Positions 6,976 through 10,559 of a stretch of 10,559 nt of DNA are shown in pieces. The stretch's first letter is position 1; every line of letters starts with the position of its first letter. A program made the position numbers and the translations under genes. Source of the stretch: Beroe ovata (Eukaryota > Ctenophora > Nuda > Beroida > Beroidae); assembly GCA_946803715.1 (NCBI GenBank), contig CAMPET010000019.1, forward strand, positions 402,195 through 412,753, in the 5' to 3' direction. The notes beneath the pieces were generated by a model that was given only the letters and a program-made list of their open reading frames with translations, was not told the DNA's origin and searched no databases.

Positions 6976-7371
6976 TGCATATTACTTTCTTGAATACTTT
7001 CATTGCTGCTTTGTCTTCAATCAGCTATTGGAGGGTACTTAACCTTTTAACATTCCGTTGCGTTATTGTATTTCATTTAATTTATTCAACTTCCAATTCA
7101 TATACCTAGTCAGACGTTAATTCAAGTAATAAGGAGTTCGTAGAAGAGAGTTGTCCGTAGAGCTCACAAAAAGGAGCAGATTATATCTGGTATATAATCC
7201 TGTAGAATAATTTATTTATTTATTTCAATCAGCTATCCCTCAGATTAAATTGGTCTGATTGAATTTCATTTGACTTCATCATCGACTCAAATTACCATTC
7301 AATATATTTTCATGTATATCATACATTGCATAATGCTATTGATCATACATTCTGTATAAATCTAGGTAATA

Positions 7372-8010
7372 ATGAGACGTCCCATCAACTGGTTGCAAAG
7401 GAGCACTACTGGTTTACTAGAAGGAATTGACTTTGGTGTGAAATACAAGTCTGATACTTGTCATGGCAATATAGTATTCAAACTGAAAGATGATAAAACA
7501 TTAAAAGCAAACTCCCTTATTCTCAGCTTGAACAGCCCTGTGTTTGATCATCTTATCACAGATCTTGGTCAAGGGGAGATTTTCATGGATTTGTTTGATG
7601 AACCTGCTGCTACAAGATTCTTTAGAGCTCTGTATTGTGGAGAAATTGGAAAATTGACTCGTCTCAGCCAATTACAAGATATGACTGCACTTGCACATAT
7701 TTATAATATTCCATGGCTGACCAATAAGTGTCTAAATTTCTTTTTGGATAACCCTTACAGCAGAGTTACAGCTGAGTTCATCAGGAAGATGGAAACATCT
7801 GAAACCTGGATGAAAACAGATTCAGCCACATTCATCAAGGCAGCAGAGGAGGCAGCTGCCAAAATGCCCCCTCCTGTAAAACAGGAGCCTCTTCCCCCAC
7901 GACCACTGTCTTTCATGGGTACAGGAGGTGTTAAGTCAGTACCATCTGTTGATAAAACTCAGGATGCAGCGAATTATTCAATAGATACTGATAAAGCTTC
8001 ATCAAATTGA
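7372..8010 (+). CDS. BTB/POZ-domain protein, 212 residues
   Basis: A single open exon with a BTB fold at about residues 28-126. The fold runs CHGNIVFKL (first strand), then TLKANSLILSLNSPVFDHLI (helix-strand-helix region where most BTB proteins have AHK.VL..RSPVF). It continues through FFRALYCGEIGKL to LQDMTALAHIYNIPWLTNKC, the typical ALYTGE-to-C terminal part. BTB domains dimerise and often act as Cullin-3 adaptors or transcription cofactors. No Kelch, MATH or zinc-finger partner is present. The tail (about 127-212) is low-complexity, with MPPPVKQEPLPPRP at 165-178, where VKQE fits the SUMO consensus. An in-frame TAG nine bases upstream supports the ATG, and that TAG also sits in an acceptor-like CTAG, so a 5' untranslated intron or trans-splice site is possible. 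The subfamily was not recognised. Confidence 0.78.
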   Translation: MRRPINWLQRSTTGLLEGIDFGVKYKSDTCHGNIVFKLKDDKTLKANSLILSLNSPVFDHLITDLGQGEIFMDLFDEPAATRFFRALYCGEIGKLTRLSQLQDMTALAHIYNIPWLTNKCLNFFLDNPYSRVTAEFIRKMETSETWMKTDSATFIKAAEEAAAKMPPPVKQEPLPPRPLSFMGTGGVKSVPSVDKTQDAANYSIDTDKASSN

Positions 8011-8270
8011 TATCTGTTCATATTCCACCCACAGACAAAACATTTATACGTTACCTACTTCCCAATCAGCACAATATTTAAATCAATGACATGTTTTATA
8101 TTTCATACAGTTCACAGTATTATACACTATACATATCGCTTGTTCCTTTGTTTGAATACTCATTTGGTTAATGGTTATGAATGAAGAATTACTGAAAAAG
8201 TTGATGTTTGCAAACACTCATTTCACATCAATACATCAATACTTGCCGAAAACTTTTCATTGTTTTGTAG
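8011..8270 (+). other. short spacer between BTB gene and NAA30 exons
   Basis: About 260 bases with no AATAAA and no clear promoter motif. It ends in a pyrimidine-rich acceptor TTCATTGTTTTGTAG directly before the ATG of the first NAA30 exon. A 5' intron, trans-splicing, or an operon-like arrangement would all look like this. Confidence 0.4.
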
Positions 8271-8360
8271 ATGCTTAATCTGAAGACTGAAGATGGACCT
8301 CAGTTTGAAAAGATCAGTTCCTCAATAGACTTCGGATTGTCCAATCAAAACCATAGAGAG
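8271..8360 (+). CDS. NAA30: NAA30 copy A, exon 1
   Basis: Thirty codons from an ATG directly after TTTTGTAG, ending GAG before donor GTAACT. It codes a polar, poorly conserved N-terminal segment ([15 protein letters not shown] and on to NQNHRE). Animal NAA30 proteins have variable, disordered N-termini, so homology cannot confirm it. Confidence 0.6.
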
Positions 8361-9056
8361 GTAACTACTTGACTGCTCATAGTATAATTTGTACTAACTG
8401 AATTCTGTACTGGCGGCATTGAGTTGGACATATCCATTCACCGCAGCATACATGAATTGTTAAGCTAAAATGCCTCAAAATTCCTGAGTTCTGGGTGGCC
8501 CAACCTTGCAGTTGTAAGCTGTGAGGGCAATCACTAAAATTTACTACCGACTCTGTCAATGTAACATTATTTTCCGTTAACTTCACCTCCCTCTCTAAGA
8601 TTTCAACACAACTTTCTGAGCTACATCTGGAATGCGAAGACCATGGAGTGGAATTGGTTCAGTATCAGGACGAAACGACGCTTGCTCGAATCATAGAGCT
8701 CATTACAAAAGATTTGTCAGAACCTTACTCAATATACACTTACAGATACTTTATCCATAACTGGCCATTTCTCTGTTTTATGGTTTGTAAAGACGATTAC
8801 TTATTACTTTCTCTCCGCTTAACAACCAATTTATAAAAATACGTAGTGACGGACTGAACCCTCCTTAGTGAGGTCTATCCCCATCAATCATATACAGTTC
8901 AATCAATGTTCAACGTATAAAACATAACTCAGGCGAAGGTTGACTCAGAGATCGTTGGCGCGATTGTGTGTAAACTTGACGAACACAAGAAGGGAACCTA
9001 CCGAGGATACATTGCTATGCTAGCTGTAGATAAAGGTCATAGGAGAAAAAAAATAG
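8271..9056 (+). CDS. NAA30: NAA30 (NatC catalytic subunit), copy A, exons 1-3, incomplete
   Basis: Join 8271-8360, 8600-8782, 8933-9056, all GT-AG and in frame. NAA30 acetylates N-termini beginning Met-hydrophobic as the catalytic GNAT subunit of NatC, with NAA35 and NAA38 as partners. Seen: [20 protein letters not shown] in exon 2 and [13 protein letters not shown]...[19 protein letters not shown] in exon 3, nearly the animal NAA30 sequence. The acetyl-CoA loop, normally RxxGxG/A, reads RRKKIG here. The C-terminal GNAT exon (after IG) is not found before the second copy begins at 9557, so this copy is incomplete as assembled. The upstream ATG directly follows a splice acceptor, so exon 1 may extend a longer 5' part. 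Membership of exon 1 rests on frame and duplication with exons 2-3, not on homology. Confidence 0.85.
8600..8782 (+). CDS. NAA30: NAA30 copy A, exon 2
   Basis: Sixty-one codons, phase 0 on both sides, between acceptor CCCTCTCTAAG and donor GTTTGT. It contains the first half of the GNAT fold, including the substrate-binding loop [14 protein letters not shown]. Confidence 0.88.
8933..9056 (+). CDS. NAA30: NAA30 copy A, exon 3
   Basis: Forty-one codons plus one base, between acceptor CATAACTCAG and donor GTACAG. It codes the central GNAT strands and the start of the acetyl-CoA pyrophosphate loop (HRRKKIG). The next exon should begin with the TNLV-type helix of NAA30 and is not seen in this copy. 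Confidence 0.88.
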
Positions 9057-9556
9057 GTACAGTAACTATAATATATTTGTTTGTACGCACTACGCCGTGC
9101 CACCGAAGCATAAGTGTGAGGTATATGAAAGACACATTGACTTTGAATTGAATTTGACGAAAATGCCGAATATAGGGATCATTTTCACAGAGGGAGCTGG
9201 CGATTTCCGAAAGGAAATGAGATTCGTTAGTTTTTTACGATTTTCATCGTGAGCAAACTCAAATTTTATTGTCATTAGGGTACCTTTGTCACGACATAAC
9301 ATCAGTATATATGATCCAGCACAATTACAGTTATGATTTTGAAATGTTTATAGCATCATTGTTCAATTTCTCGTGAAATCGGTTCATGAGATATCAGATG
9401 CTGCGAGAGTGGCAGTTTCAACTGCTCGCATCCTTGTTAGTTATCAAATTCAAGAAACACAACGTTTTCAATTTATGCAATTTCAATTTTATGTGAATTT
9501 AACAATCATCTTCTCATGTCGTCGATCCATCTATCCGTTTATTGAGTGTTGTCTTN
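9057..9556 (+). other. intron 3 of NAA30 copy A, ending at a one-base gap
   Basis: No NAA30 C-terminal exon is found here. The first 234 bases match the sequence after copy B exon 3. The remainder (about 9291-9555) has no partner in the window. The stretch ends in a single N at 9556, immediately after which copy B begins in mid-exon. Confidence 0.6.
9556..9556. other. single undetermined base at the copy junction
   Basis: The only N in the window sits exactly between unrelated sequence on its left and the middle of NAA30 exon 1 on its right. It corresponds to A8291 of copy A. This is typical of a scaffold join, not a random ambiguous base call. Confidence 0.9.
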
Positions 9557-10341
9557 GATGGACCTCAGTTTGAAAAGATCAGTTCCTCAATAGACTTTGG
9601 ATTGTCCAATCAAAACCATAGAGAGGTAACTACTTGACTGCTCATAGTATAATTTGTACTAACTGAATTCTGTACTGGCGGCATTGAGTTGGACATATCC
9701 ATTCACCGCAGCATACATGAATTGTTAAGCTAAAATGCCTCAAAATTCCTGAGTTCTGGGTGGCCCAACCTTGCAGTTGTAAGCTGTGAGGGCAATCACT
9801 AAAATTTACTACCGACTCTGTCAATGTAACATTATTTTCCGTTAACTTCACCTCCCTCTCTAAGATTTCAACACAACTTTCTGAGCTACATCTGGAATGC
9901 GAAGACCATGGAGTGGAATTGGTTCAGTATCAGGACGAAACGACGCTTGCTCGAATCATAGAGCTCATTACAAAAGATTTGTCAGAACCTTACTCAATAT
10001 ACACTTACAGATACTTCATCCATAACTGGCCATTCCTCTGTTTTATGGTTCGTAAAGACCAGTAGGTATTGTGGGGTCGCATATTATTTTTCCACGATTG
10101 CGTATTACTTTCTATCCGCTTAATCTTTAAAAAGTACGTAGTGACCCCTCCTCTGAGAGGTCGTACTCTATCCCCATCAGTCATGTACAATCAATGTTCG
10201 ACGTATACATAACTCAGGCAAAGGTTGACTCAGAGATCGTTGGCGCAATTGTGTGTAAACTTGACGAACACAAGAAGGGAACCTACAGAGGATACATTGC
10301 TATGCTAGCTGTAGATAAAGGTCATAGGAGAAAGAAAATAG
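9557..10341 (+). CDS. NAA30: NAA30 copy B, exons 1 (partial) to 3
   Basis: Join 9557-9625, 9865-10047, 10218-10341. It gives the same amino acids as copy A over all 376 shared coding bases, with seven nucleotide differences, all synonymous (1 in exon 1, 2 in exon 2, 4 in exon 3). The first seven codons and the ATG are missing because the copy starts at the N. Intron 2 is 170 bp against 150 bp in copy A. The final GNAT exon presumably lies beyond the right edge of the window. It is most likely the other haplotype of copy A, alternatively a true tandem duplicate. Confidence 0.85.
9865..10047 (+). CDS. NAA30: NAA30 copy B, exon 2
   Basis: Equivalent to 8600-8782 with two silent changes (TTT to TTC twice) near its 3' end. 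The donor reads GTTCGT where copy A has GTTTGT. Confidence 0.87.
10218..10341 (+). CDS. NAA30: NAA30 copy B, exon 3
   Basis: Equivalent to 8933-9056 with four silent changes. It includes CGA to AGA in the RGYIAML segment and AAA to AAG in RRKKIG. It ends in the same phase 1 with donor GTACAG. Confidence 0.87.
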
Positions 10342-10559
10342 GTACAGTACCTATAATATACTTGTTCGTAAGCCGTACACCGAAACATATGTGTGAGGTA
10401 TATGAAAGACTTTGAATTGAATTTGACGAAAATGCCGAATATAGAGATAACTTTCCCCGAGGGAGCTGTCGATTTCCGAAAGGAAATGAGATTCGTTAGT
10501 TTTTCACGATTTTCATCGTGAGCAAACTCAAATTTCATTGTCATTAGGGTACTGTTGTC

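Larger units (their letters stand above)
5711..7371. other. intergenic region between divergent genes
   Basis: No convincing coding exon on either strand. It should contain the promoters of the leftward ANKEF1-like gene and the rightward BTB gene. Base composition changes within it: AT-rich to about 6040, rich in CpG from about 6060 to 6680 (repeated CGCGCG runs at 6275, 6375, 6401, 6441, 6461 and 6585), then AT-rich again. The CpG block holds the foldback element. A possible 5' untranslated exon of the BTB gene could end near 7190 at a GTATAT donor, but this is weak. Confidence 0.55.
8292..9290 (+). repeat. 1-kb duplicated block, copy A
   Basis: Matches 9557-10559 in the same orientation through exon 1, intron 1, exon 2, intron 2, exon 3 and the start of intron 3. 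By eye it is identical from 8334 to 8751. Differences and indels are concentrated in introns 2 and 3. The match can be followed to at least 9290, where copy B reaches the window edge. Confidence 0.93.
9557..10559 (+). repeat. 1-kb duplicated block, copy B
   Basis: Partner of 8292-9290. The offset between copies is 1265 bp through exon 2, 1285 bp in exon 3 and 1269 bp at the end, reflecting indels in introns 2 and 3. It runs off the right edge of the window. Confidence 0.93.

Noticed and set aside
7227-7262. Nine-base inverted repeat TTCAATCAG / CTGATTGAA upstream of the BTB gene
   Set aside because: Short and AT-rich. Several such pairs are expected by chance in this region.
7426-8348. Shared IDFG string between the BTB protein and NAA30 exon 1, hinting at a common origin
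   Set aside because: Only four residues match and the flanks are unrelated, so chance is the better explanation.
8377-8586. Identical 69-codon minus-strand frames in both NAA30 copies (also 9642-9851)
   Set aside because: They fall in intron 1 of NAA30. Their identity reflects the block duplication and not protein constraint.
9373-9573. Plus-strand open frame running across the N
   Set aside because: It spans the assembly junction and enters NAA30 exon 1 out of frame, with no recognisable domain.

Overview
The window is nuclear DNA from an animal. It has phase-consistent GT-AG introns, a single-exon rhodopsin-class receptor, a BTB-domain gene, an ankyrin gene that reads best as ANKEF1 (ANKRD5), and exons of the N-terminal acetyltransferase NAA30. 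Dinucleotide repeats, short degenerate repeats and a GC-rich foldback element lie in the AT-rich non-coding DNA. Short introns in part of one gene, the divergent intronless receptor and heterozygosity-like differences at the right end suggest an invertebrate, perhaps an early-branching marine one. The species cannot be fixed from the sequence alone.

Left half, minus strand: seven exons of an ANKEF1-like gene run from a start codon at 5710 down to 523, and the gene leaves the window at its left edge. Four exons are packed into 5026-5710 with introns of 76-89 bp. A 3.0 kb intron (1997-5025) follows, then three exons at 1892-1996, 895-1016 and 523-602. All six junctions keep frame and together give about 247 residues of continuous ankyrin repeats. 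Inside the 3.0 kb intron, on the opposite strand, sits a complete intronless 371-residue GPCR gene (3664-4779).

Middle (5711-7371): non-coding. It probably holds the promoter region of the leftward ANKEF1-like gene and the 5' region of the rightward BTB gene. Its centre is a CpG-rich near-perfect palindrome of 152 bp (6351-6502) resembling a MITE or foldback transposon, with short tandem repeats beside it.

Right side, plus strand: a 212-residue BTB/POZ protein (7372-8010) is followed about 260 bp later by NAA30 exons (8271-9056). A second copy of the same three exons starts at 9557, immediately after a single N at 9556. The two copies differ in coding sequence only at synonymous sites, and neither has the C-terminal acetyltransferase exon inside the window. 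The simplest reading is two haplotypes joined end to end in the assembly. A real tandem exon duplication is the alternative.

The genes show no clear functional link: ANKEF1 is an axoneme-associated protein in mammals, NAA30 is the NatC catalytic subunit, and the receptor and BTB protein are orphans. The notable arrangements are the nested antisense receptor gene, the foldback element between divergent genes, and the duplicated NAA30 block.
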